Counted from the stretch's first letter, positions 25,461 through 34,441 are shown. The stretch is DNA of 64,000 nucleotides from JABCPE02 sp963520725 (GCA_963520725.1 CAUQSG010000001.1:55748-119747), one strand, 5' to 3'. Program-made: numbers and translations. Notes: generated from the sequence alone by a model not told the origin.

Positions 25461-25811
25461 ATGTTAATAGAAGTTTTTAAATCAAAAATTCATAGAGTAA
25501 GTGTTACAGAGGCGAATCTGAACTACATAGGAAGCATTACCATAGATGAAGACCTGATGGATGCATCTGGAATCATCCATGGTGAGAGGGTTTATGTGGT
25601 GAATGTGAATAATGGGGAACGCTTTGACACTTATGCAATAAGAGGCGAGAGAAAATCAGGAGTAATCTGTCTGAATGGTGCTGCAGCGCGAAAAGCCCAC
25701 AAAGGCGATATTGTCATCATCATAGCCTATGCACAGATAACACCAGAGGAAGCCAAAACCTTCGAACCCAAAGTGGTTTTCCCAAATGAAAAAACTAATT
25801 TATTAGAATAA
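25461..25811 (+). CDS. panD: Aspartate 1-decarboxylase
   Basis: Makes beta-alanine from L-aspartate for pantothenate and coenzyme A. It is a pyruvoyl enzyme made as a proenzyme that cleaves itself between Gly and Ser. The cleavage site is seen in NLNYIGSITIDEDLMDA, Gly24-Ser25. The substrate-site Lys/His region (KSKIHRV) and YAIRGERKSGVICLNGAAAR are also present. The 116 residues match the family. The start is firm because family members begin with MLIEV-KSKIHR. A YbhN-like gene follows after 2 nt. Confidence 0.97.
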   Translation: MLIEVFKSKIHRVSVTEANLNYIGSITIDEDLMDASGIIHGERVYVVNVNNGERFDTYAIRGERKSGVICLNGAAARKAHKGDIVIIIAYAQITPEEAKTFEPKVVFPNEKTNLLE

Positions 25812-25813
25812 TA

Positions 25814-26866
25814 ATGAGCCTCACAAGAAAGCAGATAAAGAATATTTTTACGATTTTAATTTCAGCTGGATTGGCTGCATTTTTTATGTGGCTGGCTTTG
25901 GGAGATTTGGATTTTCATAAAGTGAAAGCGTCTTTTGCTGAGATTAACTATTTCTGGGCGTTTATGTCTGCTTTCTTTGCTGTTTTGGCGTATTGGTTTC
26001 GGGCGGTGCGCTGGAATCTTCTTTTAGAACCGATGGGCTACCAAATCCGTAATTCTAATGCCTTTTGGACAATAGCTTTCGGGTATATGATGAACCTTAC
26101 CATTCCAAGAAGCGGCGAAATCGCGAGGGCGACCACGCTTTTCAGAATCGAGAAAGTCCCAGTGGAAAAATCCATAGCGACTATAGTCATAGAACGATTG
26201 GTGGATTTGGTTTTTATGCTTTTGTTTCTACTGCTGACTTTTATTTTTAATGGAAAGGTTTTAGCATCGTTTTACAACCTGCTTACCACCCGAAAAGTTT
26301 CTGAAAAAAAGGAACTTACATCTACGGATAGTTTCTTGCTAAACCATGGAGTAGATGATTTAGATGCGTTTTATTTTAATCTAAAACTAGCCCTTGTAGT
26401 CCTTGTTTTGCTTGGTTCGGTGGTTTTTGTAATTAAATTTAAAGAGAAAATCATTTCTTTTGTTAAAGGATTGATAGAAGGCTTTTTAGCTGTCCGAAAA
26501 ATCAAAAATAAACTTGCTTTTGTGCTTCATTCGGCAGGAATATGGATTTGCTATTTTCTCGCGGCGTATTTGGTTTGTTTCGCTCTGAAAGAAACTTCTG
26601 ATTTTACCATTGGCGATGGTTTTCTACTCGTTACAGCGGGAACTCTTGGGATGATGGTGCCTACTTCTGGCGGTGCAGGTTCGTACCATATCGTGGTTAA
26701 AATCGCTATTGTAGGGATTTTTATTTCTTTGGGAAAAAGCCACTTACAAGGTGAGGAAGTAGGGATTTCCTATGCGCTGATTTCCCATTTGATACAGACT
26801 ATTGCTACGCTTGTCTTTGGGCTGATTTCTATTTTCGCACTATTTGGAAAGGAGAATGATAAATAG
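25814..26866 (+). CDS. Lysylphosphatidylglycerol synthase TM-region (YbhN-like) membrane protein
   Basis: 350-residue inner-membrane protein with seven or eight hydrophobic helices, matching the N-terminal membrane domain of MprF/LPG synthases without its catalytic domain. Seen: YWFRAVRWNLLLEPMGY, MNLTIPRSGEIARATTLFR and MVPTSGGAGSYHIVVKIA, motifs typical of this flippase-like family. In Flavobacteria such proteins are thought to move lipids across the membrane, but the substrate here is unknown. It is transcribed with panD. Confidence 0.9.
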   Translation: MSLTRKQIKNIFTILISAGLAAFFMWLALGDLDFHKVKASFAEINYFWAFMSAFFAVLAYWFRAVRWNLLLEPMGYQIRNSNAFWTIAFGYMMNLTIPRSGEIARATTLFRIEKVPVEKSIATIVIERLVDLVFMLLFLLLTFIFNGKVLASFYNLLTTRKVSEKKELTSTDSFLLNHGVDDLDAFYFNLKLALVVLVLLGSVVFVIKFKEKIISFVKGLIEGFLAVRKIKNKLAFVLHSAGIWICYFLAAYLVCFALKETSDFTIGDGFLLVTAGTLGMMVPTSGGAGSYHIVVKIAIVGIFISLGKSHLQGEEVGISYALISHLIQTIATLVFGLISIFALFGKENDK

Positions 26867-26867
26867 T

Positions 26868-27656
26868 TTATGATTCCTCAGGAGTGTCAAAACTATTTTT
26901 CCATTGATTTATAAAGTCTTTAAATTGCTTGTTATCAAAGACTTTGTTTCTGATTTTGCTAACGGAGGCAATTCCCTTTCTGTCTGAAATCATCAGGATT
27001 TCATCAGCTTTTTGGCTTTCAAAAGGGCTGATTTCTGCCTGTTCTATTTCGGCTAATCTATTTTTGTGAACGAAAGTGACGAAGTTCTCCATCAGTGGCG
27101 AGATGTAGGCGCCTTCGGTCTGCTTCGGGATACGGATGGTGTTTCCTTCTAAAAACAAGAAATTTCCCCAAATTCCCCTTGCAATTCTTTTGTTTGGATT
27201 TAGAATCAGCAGGTCGTCCAGCTCGTTTTCTTTGGCGTATATTTCGGCATAAATATTTTCTGGACAATGAGTTAAGATATTGCTTAGAATATTCGTATTT
27301 ACGGTGATTTCTCTAATCAAATCTACCTCTAATGTTTTGCTAATCTGCAAAATATCTTGTGTTGGTTTTGTTTCAATGAAAAACTGAACGGGAGATTTGG
27401 CTAAATTTAAATCATCAGTATTTCTATAAACTAAAAAATGAATAAACGCGTTTTCAAGGGCATCAGCAGTTATTTTTTGTTCAAGAATATCGATGAAATA
27501 TTCCAAATTGAAAGAAAGCGGAATGTTCATTCTCATCTTTCGCATAGAGGCCATTAGGAAAAAGTAGCATTCTTCGGTAAAAATGAGTTTACCATTTCTT
27601 ACAAAAAAATACACGCTCACGGCATCGCCATAGAGAAAAGCACGATTGTCATTCAT
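26868..27656 (-). CDS. Aminotransferase class IV-like protein, PLP lysine apparently missing
   Basis: 262 residues with the layout of PabC/BCAT fold-type IV enzymes: an N-terminal RAFLYGDAVSVYFFVRNG that replaces the usual GDGVFET region, then NKRIARGIWGNFLFLEGNTIRIP matching the conserved G-xSNLF segment. Where PabC has the PLP-binding Lys (GIKHLNRLE), this protein reads ITVNTNILSN, with Val at the Lys position in my alignment. It may not be an aminotransferase at all. The start overlaps the stop of the START-like gene by one base, so the two are translationally coupled. Confidence 0.75.
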   Translation of the reverse strand: MNDNRAFLYGDAVSVYFFVRNGKLIFTEECYFFLMASMRKMRMNIPLSFNLEYFIDILEQKITADALENAFIHFLVYRNTDDLNLAKSPVQFFIETKPTQDILQISKTLEVDLIREITVNTNILSNILTHCPENIYAEIYAKENELDDLLILNPNKRIARGIWGNFLFLEGNTIRIPKQTEGAYISPLMENFVTFVHKNRLAEIEQAEISPFESQKADEILMISDRKGIASVSKIRNKVFDNKQFKDFINQWKNSFDTPEES

Positions 27657-28042
27657 TAGGCAGCTCCTAATTTTATTTTTAGATTTTCGATAAGGTTTTC
27701 CCAGTATTGCTGAGTTTCTTCTTCATCACCAGCTTCACAGAAGTCGGTAATGTTCAGAGAAAGGTCGTTTGTAATTTCATCAATTACAATATTCAACTCA
27801 AAGAAATATTTAGTTCCTTCATCCTCTTCCCATCGGAATCTCACGGACTGCTCTACTTTGTATCTGGTAAGGGTCGCTTTTTCTTTTGGGCCGCCGTTCC
27901 AGCTGAAGTAGAAATCATCTCCTTTTTCTGTCACTTCATCAGCAAACCATTCTGCCAGACCTTCTGCAGTGGCAATGTATTCAAATAGAATTTCTGGAAG
28001 GCAGTGAAGTGGAAATTCAAACTGTATTTTAGTTTTAGCCAT
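27656..28042 (-). CDS. START/SRPBCC-like domain protein
   Basis: 128-residue soluble protein of the START-like (Bet v1/AHA1) fold. Seen: FPLHCLPEILFEYIATAEGLAEWFADEV, with the common LFEYIAT.EGL.EWFA pattern, then FSWNGGPKEKATL, VRFRWEED and a C-terminal helix. Such proteins bind small hydrophobic ligands or act as co-chaperones. This Flavobacteria version has no known ligand. It is coupled to the class IV aminotransferase-like gene through a one-base overlap. Confidence 0.85.
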   Translation of the reverse strand: MAKTKIQFEFPLHCLPEILFEYIATAEGLAEWFADEVTEKGDDFYFSWNGGPKEKATLTRYKVEQSVRFRWEEDEGTKYFFELNIVIDEITNDLSLNITDFCEAGDEEETQQYWENLIENLKIKLGAA

Positions 28043-28101
28043 ACATATACATTTTCGGGTCGCAATATATCATTATTTTTTTAGCTTTAAAATATTGTTA
28101 A

Positions 28102-28117
28102 AGTGATTTTTGTCACT
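28102..28117. promoter_or_regulatory. AGTGA-N6-TCACT inverted repeat
   Basis: Perfect 5-bp arms in the gap between the START-like gene and the class III aminotransferase gene. On the minus strand it reads AGTGACAAAAATCACT, similar to the TGACA palindrome before lon. It is 60 nt upstream of the START-like gene, a plausible operator position. Confidence 0.45.
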
Positions 28118-28124
28118 ATAAATG

Positions 28125-28159
28125 AAAAAAGGCAAAAAATCATAAATTTTTACCTTTTT
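28125..28159 (-). terminator. Terminator of the class III aminotransferase gene
   Basis: Stem AAAAGG.AAAAAT / ATTTTT.CCTTTTT with a small loop, 19 nt past the stop codon at 28178. Confidence 0.75.
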
Positions 28160-28177
28160 GTTTGTCTGTTGTGTTTA

Positions 28178-29356
28178 TTATGATATCTTGTCAAGGGCAT
28201 TTAGAATAATGGCACACCCTTTTTCTATTTCTTCTTTGCTAAGGATAAGCGCAGGTGAAATTCTCAAATATTCATTTCGGTAGAGCTGGCAGGATACGAT
28301 AAGTCCGTCTTTCATACACTGTTCTACCACACGGATGCAGTAGTCAGGGCTTCCCAGATTGACCGCCAGCATGATTCCTTTTCCGTTGATGTATTTTATT
28401 TTAGGGTGAACCAAAAGTTTTCGGAATAGTTTTTCTTTTTCTTCTATTTCATCCAGTAGTCCGCTTTCTAGGATTTCTTCCAAAGTAGCCAAACAAGAAG
28501 CCGCGATAAGCGGATTTCCTCCGAAAGTGGTGATGTGGCCTAATTTAGGGCTGTGGGATAGACAGCTCATGATTTCTCTGCTGCTCATGAAGGCTCCCAC
28601 GGGAAGACCGCCGCCCATTCCTTTACCCATTGCTAAAATATCTGGAACAATGCCATAATGCTCAAATCCAAAAAGTTTTCCCGTTCTCCCGAACCCTGGC
28701 TGTATTTCATCTAAAATAAGCAGTGCGCCCACTTCTTCGCATCTCTTTTTTAGTTTTTTCAGATAGTCGTTTTCTGGCGTGATAAATCCTGCTGCACCTT
28801 GTATGGTTTCTACAACTACACCTGCTGTTTTTTCGGTGATTTTGGCTAAGTCTTCTTCATTATTAAAATGAATGAAATTTACCAGCGGAAGCAGCGGACG
28901 GAAGGCTCTCTTGTGGTATTCGTTTCCTGCCACGCTGAGCGCTCCGTGGGTGTTGCCGTGGTAGGCATTGTGAAAAGCTATGATTTCCTCTCTGCCGGTG
29001 TATCTCTTGGCTAGTTTTAAGCTGCCGTCTATGGCTTCTGCACCGCTGTTTACTAGGTAGGTAACTTCCAATGGGTTAGGTGTAACCTTTGCTAAAAGTT
29101 TGCACAGTTCTATGGGTTTTTCTAGTGCGTATTCTCCATAGACCATTACATGCAGGTACTTGTCTGCTTGTTCTTTTATGGCGTTTATGATTCTAGGGTG
29201 GGAGTGTCCCAGTACATTGGCAGAAATCCCAGAAACGAAGTCCAGATATGCCCTGCCGTCTTTACCATATATATAGTTACCTTCCGCTCTTTCTACCTCA
29301 AAACCAGAGGCAAAATGTGAGGTCTGCGCTTGATAGTTGAAAAAATCTTGTTTCAT
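28178..29356 (-). CDS. Class III PLP-dependent aminotransferase
   Basis: Fold-type I aminotransferase of 392 residues (ornithine, acetylornithine or 4-aminobutyrate type). Seen: DFVSGISANVLGHSHP, NSGAEAIDGSLKLAKRYTGR, AFHNAYHGNTHGAL, LILDEIQPGFGRTGKLFGFE and the PLP Lys near residue 244 in AMGKGMGGGLPVG. All cofactor residues are present. The exact substrate cannot be fixed; the gene is not next to arginine biosynthesis genes. A TACATTTG promoter box lies 17 nt upstream of the start. Confidence 0.92.
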   Translation of the reverse strand: MKQDFFNYQAQTSHFASGFEVERAEGNYIYGKDGRAYLDFVSGISANVLGHSHPRIINAIKEQADKYLHVMVYGEYALEKPIELCKLLAKVTPNPLEVTYLVNSGAEAIDGSLKLAKRYTGREEIIAFHNAYHGNTHGALSVAGNEYHKRAFRPLLPLVNFIHFNNEEDLAKITEKTAGVVVETIQGAAGFITPENDYLKKLKKRCEEVGALLILDEIQPGFGRTGKLFGFEHYGIVPDILAMGKGMGGGLPVGAFMSSREIMSCLSHSPKLGHITTFGGNPLIAASCLATLEEILESGLLDEIEEKEKLFRKLLVHPKIKYINGKGIMLAVNLGSPDYCIRVVEQCMKDGLIVSCQLYRNEYLRISPALILSKEEIEKGCAIILNALDKIS

Positions 29357-29373
29357 TATAGAATAATTTTGAG

Positions 29374-29381
29374 CAAATGTA
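29374..29381 (-). promoter_or_regulatory. -7 promoter box of the class III aminotransferase gene
   Basis: TACATTTG on the minus strand, 17 nt before the start codon. It fits TAnnTTTG. Confidence 0.6.
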
Positions 29382-29604
29382 CTGTTTTTGATTAAAATGA
29401 GGCGTAAAATATTTTTTGACTCGGAAAGAATTTTTGTTTTTATATGTCAATAATTTTTTTTAGATTTTAGTTAAATTTATATACTAATAAAAGAAAAATC
29501 ATAAAAACATAGAGAATGGAAGTTAAAAACTAATGAAAAATTTTAGTATTCATTTAAAAATCTGTATTTTCGCAGACTAAATAATTTTTAAAGAGTTAAT
29601 TACA

Positions 29605-31728
29605 ATGACACTTTTAGGACAGATAAGAAAGAAATCTTGGCTTGTGGTGGTGTTCATCGCTGTAGCACTTGTATCATTTTTCATTAATCCTGATACTGTA
29701 GAGAAGATGATGGGCAATGACCCGAATGTCTTCGGTGAGGTAAATGGAGAGAAAATAACTAGAGAAGAGTATCTAGAAACTCTCAATATGATGCAGCAGC
29801 AAGCACAGCAGCAAGGGCAGTCGCCTAACGGTCTGGAAGAGCAGGCTTGGCAGAGTATAGTACAATCTAAACTTATCAAACAGGAGTTTGAGAAATTAGG
29901 TTTGAAAATGACAGAAGAGTTTTTCTGGAACCAGCTGCCGTTTGACCCTATGTTTGCCCAAAATCCTAACTTTAATGTAAGTGATTTTAAAAAGCGGATA
30001 GAACAGCTGAAATCAGGCAATGTGGATGAATATAACTCATGGCTTAGTTTTAGAAAGGGGATAGAGTACAGAATCATGGCTCGTCAGGTATTTACCAACC
30101 TTTCTGTAGGGCTTACTTCTAATAAGAAAGAAGCCGAACTGATGCTGAAATACAGGGATGAGCTGGCGAATATAGAATATGTGAAGATAAGCTATGATGA
30201 TTTTGCAAAGAAAAATCCAGTGAAAGTTACTTCTCAGGATTTGGTGGAATATATCAAGAAATATCCACATACTTTCAAGACGGCAGAGAGCAGAAATTTA
30301 GGGTTGGTTTATTTCAAAGCTGAACCTACACAAGCGGATGAAGCGGCTACTTTGGCAGAAATCAACAAACTTTATAATGATGGAATAGATGTAGGGAATG
30401 GATTGGAAAACTTCAAGACTAATAAGAGCGATAGTTTATTCGTGCTGACGCATTCTCAGGCTGGTTTTGACCCGAACTATTATTCCAAAGAACAGCTTCC
30501 AGCAGGAATCAGAGAGCAGGTGGCAGGAGCGGCGCTTGGGCAGACTTTCGGCCCTTATAAAGAAGGGAACTATTATGTAGTTTCTAAACTTTTGAACAAA
30601 AAAGCTACGGACTCTATCCGTTCAAGACATATTTTGATTGCTTATCAAGGTCTTCCAACTGCACAAGGCGAAGCTACAAAACGAACAAAAGAACAAGCGA
30701 AGCAATTAGCAGAAAAAATAGCATCAGAATCAAAAGCAAATTCAGTGAAGTTTGAAGAATATCTTAATCTTTCTGCTGATGGTTCTGCTCAGAATGGTGG
30801 AGATTTGGGATGGAGAACTACAGGACAGGCTGGTTTCGTTCCAGAGTTCCAAAATTATCTTGATAAAAGCCCGAAAGGTGCTGTAGATGTGGTGGAATCT
30901 CAGTATGGATACCATATCATCAACATCACAGACAGAAAACCTGGTGCGATGTCTTATAAAGTAGCGAATTTGGTGAAAGAAATCAAAGCATCAAATGCTA
31001 CAACGGACAAACTTCATGCTCAGTCTACAAGTTTTGCTCAGCAGATACAAGGAAAAGGATTTAATGAGTTTGTAAATGTTGCAAAGAAAAACAATTATAA
31101 CTTCCAAAATCCTAAACTAGTTCAAAGATTCCAAGGGCAGCTTTTAGGAACAGATAAAGATGCTGAAATCCTAAAATGGGCTTTTGACAAAAAGAGAGAA
31201 AAAGGACAGAGCGAAATGTTTACAACTGCCAATGGAGATAGAATCGTGGTTTATCTGAATGGTAAACAGTCTGAAGGTCTTGTAGATCCAGAAGCTGTAA
31301 GAGAGCAGATAGAACCTATTGTAAAAAATCAGCTTTTGGCGAAAGAAATTGGGAAAAAAATATCCACAGCAAAAGCTCAGGATTTGGCTACGATTGCTAA
31401 TTTGTTTGGTGTGAGCAAAGAATCAGGACAAATCAATCTGCTTAGCCCTGTTTTAGGAGGAGCAGTAGAGCCTAAGGTAGCAGGAGCAGCCTTTGCGATT
31501 GGTAAGGATAAAACATCTAAACCGATAGATGGTAATGCGGGAGTGTATGTAGTAGTAAACAAAGGTGTGACTGTGAACAAGCAAGATGCAGGAGACATCA
31601 AACAACTTCAGCAGCAGCTTATGCAGCAAAACTCAAATGTTTTCCCACAAGCATTCATGAGAAGCTTGCAGAATAATGCTGATATCAAAGATTATAGAAT
31701 ACAAGTTTATGATTTAGCGGGTCACTAA
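29605..31728 (+). CDS. PpiD/SurA-type periplasmic peptidyl-prolyl isomerase
   Basis: Membrane-anchored periplasmic folding factor for exported proteins. The 707 residues begin with a cytoplasmic stub and one helix (SWLVVVFIAVALVSFFI), then a SurA-like chaperone region (GEVNGEKITREEYLETLN, Gln-rich helix). Next come a degenerate parvulin unit (about 215-335) and a full parvulin domain (about 339-447) with RSRHILIAY, NGGDLGWRTTGQAGFVPEF and VESQYGYHIINI. The tail has a third, weaker repeat. It is probably important for outer-membrane protein assembly. A near-consensus TATTTTCG box lies about 30 nt upstream. Confidence 0.93.
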   Translation: MTLLGQIRKKSWLVVVFIAVALVSFFINPDTVEKMMGNDPNVFGEVNGEKITREEYLETLNMMQQQAQQQGQSPNGLEEQAWQSIVQSKLIKQEFEKLGLKMTEEFFWNQLPFDPMFAQNPNFNVSDFKKRIEQLKSGNVDEYNSWLSFRKGIEYRIMARQVFTNLSVGLTSNKKEAELMLKYRDELANIEYVKISYDDFAKKNPVKVTSQDLVEYIKKYPHTFKTAESRNLGLVYFKAEPTQADEAATLAEINKLYNDGIDVGNGLENFKTNKSDSLFVLTHSQAGFDPNYYSKEQLPAGIREQVAGAALGQTFGPYKEGNYYVVSKLLNKKATDSIRSRHILIAYQGLPTAQGEATKRTKEQAKQLAEKIASESKANSVKFEEYLNLSADGSAQNGGDLGWRTTGQAGFVPEFQNYLDKSPKGAVDVVESQYGYHIINITDRKPGAMSYKVANLVKEIKASNATTDKLHAQSTSFAQQIQGKGFNEFVNVAKKNNYNFQNPKLVQRFQGQLLGTDKDAEILKWAFDKKREKGQSEMFTTANGDRIVVYLNGKQSEGLVDPEAVREQIEPIVKNQLLAKEIGKKISTAKAQDLATIANLFGVSKESGQINLLSPVLGGAVEPKVAGAAFAIGKDKTSKPIDGNAGVYVVVNKGVTVNKQDAGDIKQLQQQLMQQNSNVFPQAFMRSLQNNADIKDYRIQVYDLAGH

Positions 31729-31742
31729 TTCAAAAAATAACG

Positions 31743-31774
31743 AAAAAGAGGTTTTTTCTAAAAGCCTCTTTTTT
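31743..31774 (+). terminator. Terminator after the PpiD-type gene
   Basis: AAAAAGAGG...CCTCTTTTTT hairpin with flanking T run, 15 nt after the stop codon. Confidence 0.8.
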
Positions 31775-31809
31775 GTCCTTATATCAACAAATTTTTAACT
31801 ACTGGTCTT

Positions 31810-32292
31810 ATGAAAAGTAAATTAGAAATAGAATACGAAATTCTAAACATAGATACACTCTCGGAAACAGAAAAAAAACTTTTTGAAGAAGCGAAAAACT
31901 CCAGATTAAAGGCATATGCGCCTTATTCTAAATTTCTGGTAGGCTGCTCTATTTTATTAGAAAATGGCGAAATTTACACAGGAAGCAATCAGGAGAACGC
32001 GGCCTATCCATCTGGGCTGTGTGCAGAGAGAAGCGTGATTTTTTGGCTGGGAGCCAATTTCCCTAACCAAAAAATAGAAAAACTGTTCGTTATTGGTGGT
32101 TTGGAGGAGAATCCAGACTTAGACAGGATAGTTCCTCCGTGTGGCTCATGCAGGCAGAGTATAGTAGAATACGAAGTAAAACAAGCACAAAATATAGAAA
32201 TCTACATCGCAAGCATCAGCGGAGAGAAGATTATAAAAATAAATTCCATAAAGGATTTACTGCCTTTCTCTTTTGATACTACTTTTTTATAG
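31810..32292 (+). CDS. cdd: Cytidine deaminase
   Basis: Zinc enzyme of pyrimidine salvage that deaminates cytidine and deoxycytidine. The 160 residues carry YSKFLVGCSILLENGEIYTGSNQEN, the zinc-binding and catalytic motif CAERS (Cys and Glu) and the second zinc motif PPCGSCRQ. All ligands and the catalytic Glu are present. Single-gene transcript between two terminators. Confidence 0.95.
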   Translation: MKSKLEIEYEILNIDTLSETEKKLFEEAKNSRLKAYAPYSKFLVGCSILLENGEIYTGSNQENAAYPSGLCAERSVIFWLGANFPNQKIEKLFVIGGLEENPDLDRIVPPCGSCRQSIVEYEVKQAQNIEIYIASISGEKIIKINSIKDLLPFSFDTTFL

Positions 32293-32314
32293 TAAAATAT
32301 AAAGCAAAATAAAC

Positions 32315-32345
32315 CCTTCCAAGATTTTCTTGGAAGGATTTTTAG
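32315..32345. terminator. Bidirectional terminator between cdd and the small membrane gene
   Basis: Perfect 10-bp stem CCTTCCAAGA / TCTTGGAAGG with a 3-nt loop, then a T-rich run. It abuts the stop codon of the convergent gene at 32346. Confidence 0.88.
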
Positions 32346-32516
32346 TTAATGTTTTCTTATTGTTCTATTGGTTTTTAGAATGAGATATACAATATAAATT
32401 TCAATCGCAACTCCTAATATAAAAAACACTTCATATAGGTTTTTACCTGTGATTTTGAGAATTACTCCTCCTATTACTAATGATATACCAAGGAGTAAGA
32501 ATAATAAATGTTTCAT
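32346..32516 (-). CDS. Small two-helix membrane protein (56 residues)
   Basis: Short gene read by hand: ATG at 32516, TAA at 32346-32348. The product starts MKHLLFLLLGISLVIGG, has a polar loop (KITGKNLYE) and a second helix (VFFILGVAIEIYIVYLIL), and ends TNRTIRKH. It has two clean hydrophobic helices of suitable length. It resembles the first helices of GldL-type small membrane proteins, but only in outline. The gene stands alone between a terminator and about 250 bases of AT-rich sequence. No function known. Confidence 0.65.
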   Translation of the reverse strand: MKHLLFLLLGISLVIGGVILKITGKNLYEVFFILGVAIEIYIVYLILKTNRTIRKH

Positions 32517-32764
32517 AATAATATAATTTTTAAGTGTTTAAATTTACCATCATCAACTGATTTCCTTTGCTATATATTGCAAGAATTAATAACTTTTTTA
32601 TGTATCAATTTCCTTTAGGAAGTTCAATAAAAAGATTAGTTTAATACACCTAAAGAATTTTTAGTGTAAAATTTATCTTTATTGATACTACGAATATATA
32701 AAATTTTTTTAAAATAAAATATGTAAATAGTAGTAAATAACAATATTTATGAAAAGCCAGATGA
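32517..32764. other. AT-rich intergenic region, no gene seen
   Basis: About 250 bases between the small membrane protein gene and the end of ribA. Neither strand has an open frame of useful length. I saw no hairpin terminator and no exact TAnnTTTG box on the minus strand close to the 32516 start. Confidence 0.5.
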
Positions 32765-33361
32765 TTAAAAATCCTCTCCAGAAAGAAAATGTCCAAAAAA
32801 ATCTTTTTTGGTTTTCAGATAATCTCGGTTTTCTTCGTTGGGTTTTATTTCCAGTGGAATGCGGGAGTGAAGTTTTATTTTGCTGTTTTCTACGAAACTG
32901 AGTTTGTCTGGGTTGTTGGTAATGAGGTTGATTTCCTTTATCCCAAGTATTTCTAAAATATCAATCGCCACACTGAAATTCCTGTCGTCAGCAGGAAGTC
33001 CCAGTTCTAGATTGGCTTCCACAGTGTCTAAGCCTTTTTCTTGTAGAGCATAGGCTTTCAGCTTGTTGATAATGCCAATATTTCTGCCCTCTTGCCGTAG
33101 ATAGACAATCACGCCGCCGTGTTTTTGGGTATACTGCATCGCGGAGGAAAGCTGCTGTCCGCATTCGCATTTTTTAGAATGGAAAACCTCTCCTGTGATG
33201 CATTCAGAATGAAAACGAACATTTACCATGCTGGATAAGTCCGTATTTTCTGCTATCAAAGCAAGATGCGGCATCCAATCTTGTTCCTTTTCAGAGAAAG
33301 CGATGATTTTGAATTTTCCGTACTCTGTAGGGACATTAGCCTCAGCCTGAATTTTTACCAT
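32765..33361 (-). CDS. ribA: GTP cyclohydrolase II
   Basis: First step of riboflavin synthesis: GTP to 2,5-diamino-6-ribosylamino-4-pyrimidinone phosphate, formate and pyrophosphate. The 198 residues include RFHSECITGEVFHSKKCECGQQL with three zinc Cys, YLRQEGRNIGI (catalytic and GTP-contact region) and NLELGLPADDRNFSVAIDIL. It lacks a fused RibB domain. It is the last gene of a transcript that starts at tatA, with 1-nt spacing to the upstream lipoprotein gene. Confidence 0.96.
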   Translation of the reverse strand: MVKIQAEANVPTEYGKFKIIAFSEKEQDWMPHLALIAENTDLSSMVNVRFHSECITGEVFHSKKCECGQQLSSAMQYTQKHGGVIVYLRQEGRNIGIINKLKAYALQEKGLDTVEANLELGLPADDRNFSVAIDILEILGIKEINLITNNPDKLSFVENSKIKLHSRIPLEIKPNEENRDYLKTKKDFFGHFLSGEDF

Positions 33362-33362
33362 T

Positions 33363-33824
33363 CTATAAAGTGTCTTTTAGGGATTCTATCAGAGTGATAT
33401 TGGTTTTGATATTTACTAAAAACCTATTGAGAACCTCTTGTTCATCTGCATTGAGGCTATTCTTTAGCTTTTGTATTTTTTTATAAGATTTTTCATAATT
33501 ATACAAAGCCTTTTCTTTTCCCATGGTGTTGTGCTCTTTCACAGCATATAGGTATTCTGTGATGTAGAATTTCAGATTAGAAAACTCCTCATTTACAGGT
33601 TTTTGTGAGAAAGAGGAGCACGAACTAAAAGCATTGGTAATATCCGAAGAGTATTTTATTAGGTCTAAATTATCACTGATATTTTTGACTACATCTTCAG
33701 GCGATTTTTCAGAGATGTTGGCAATCAAGGCGGTAGTAGGAGACAGATTATTTTTTTCTGTTGCACACGCAGATACTACAAAACCACATATTCCGACAAT
33801 TCCCAATGCTTTTAGTACATTCAT
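33363..33824 (-). CDS. Putative lipoprotein, unknown function
   Basis: 153 residues with a lipoprotein signal (MNVLKALGIVGICGFVVSAC, lipobox VSAC) and an alpha-helical mature domain of about 130 residues with many Lys, Asn and Ser. No family recognised. Its start overlaps the DUF4254 stop by one base and its end is 1 nt from ribA, so it is part of the tatA-DUF4254-ribA transcript. Confidence 0.8.
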   Translation of the reverse strand: MNVLKALGIVGICGFVVSACATEKNNLSPTTALIANISEKSPEDVVKNISDNLDLIKYSSDITNAFSSCSSFSQKPVNEEFSNLKFYITEYLYAVKEHNTMGKEKALYNYEKSYKKIQKLKNSLNADEQEVLNRFLVNIKTNITLIESLKDTL

Positions 33825-34441
33825 TATTCTTTCTTTTTGTATAATACAGGATTTAGAGTCTCATCATTATACATTTTCATTTGTTTATAAGTTTTAATTT
33901 TTACGAGCCCGTTTTCTATGTCATTCAGCAGCTGATCAATAGCAGAGCTAAGGTCTTTCTTTTGCTCCAAAAGCGTATTCAGCTTCGTTTGGCATTTCTC
34001 TCTATGCTCATCACTTGCAGATGTTCTATTGGCTTCTAAGTCCATATGATAGACTTTTAGAGCCAAAATGGACAGTCTGTCCACCGCCCATGCAGGTGTT
34101 TCTGTGTTTATCTTGGCATCGGCATTTGGTGTGGTATTTTTGTATTTGTTTAAAAACCAACTGTCTATAAATTCCACTAAATCAGTTCTTTTCTGATTAG
34201 AAGCATCTATTCTTCGTTTGATTTCTAAAGCTTTTACAGGATCTATATTTTCATCACGGATGATATCCTCCAAATGCCACTGAACTGTGTCAATCCAGTT
34301 TTTGTCATACAAAATTTGTTCCAAACTATTATTTTCATAGTGATTTGGTTTCACTGCATCTACATCATCAGTGATGTGATAGTCCTCTATTGACCTATTG
34401 AAAATGCTCCAAGCGTATTCAGAGAAAGAATTATTATTCAT
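33824..34441 (-). CDS. DUF4254 protein
   Basis: 205-residue helical, soluble protein matching the Bacteroidota-specific DUF4254 family. Seen: WSIFNRSIEDYHITDD at the N-terminus, LIEQILYDKNWIDTVQWHLEDIIRD-type sequence, KALEIKRRIDASNQKRTDLVEFID and a C-terminal helix pair. In many genomes it lies next to glycosyltransferase and envelope genes, which suggests an envelope-linked role, but no activity is known. It follows tatA by 5 nt. Confidence 0.85.
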   Translation of the reverse strand: MNNNSFSEYAWSIFNRSIEDYHITDDVDAVKPNHYENNSLEQILYDKNWIDTVQWHLEDIIRDENIDPVKALEIKRRIDASNQKRTDLVEFIDSWFLNKYKNTTPNADAKINTETPAWAVDRLSILALKVYHMDLEANRTSASDEHREKCQTKLNTLLEQKKDLSSAIDQLLNDIENGLVKIKTYKQMKMYNDETLNPVLYKKKE

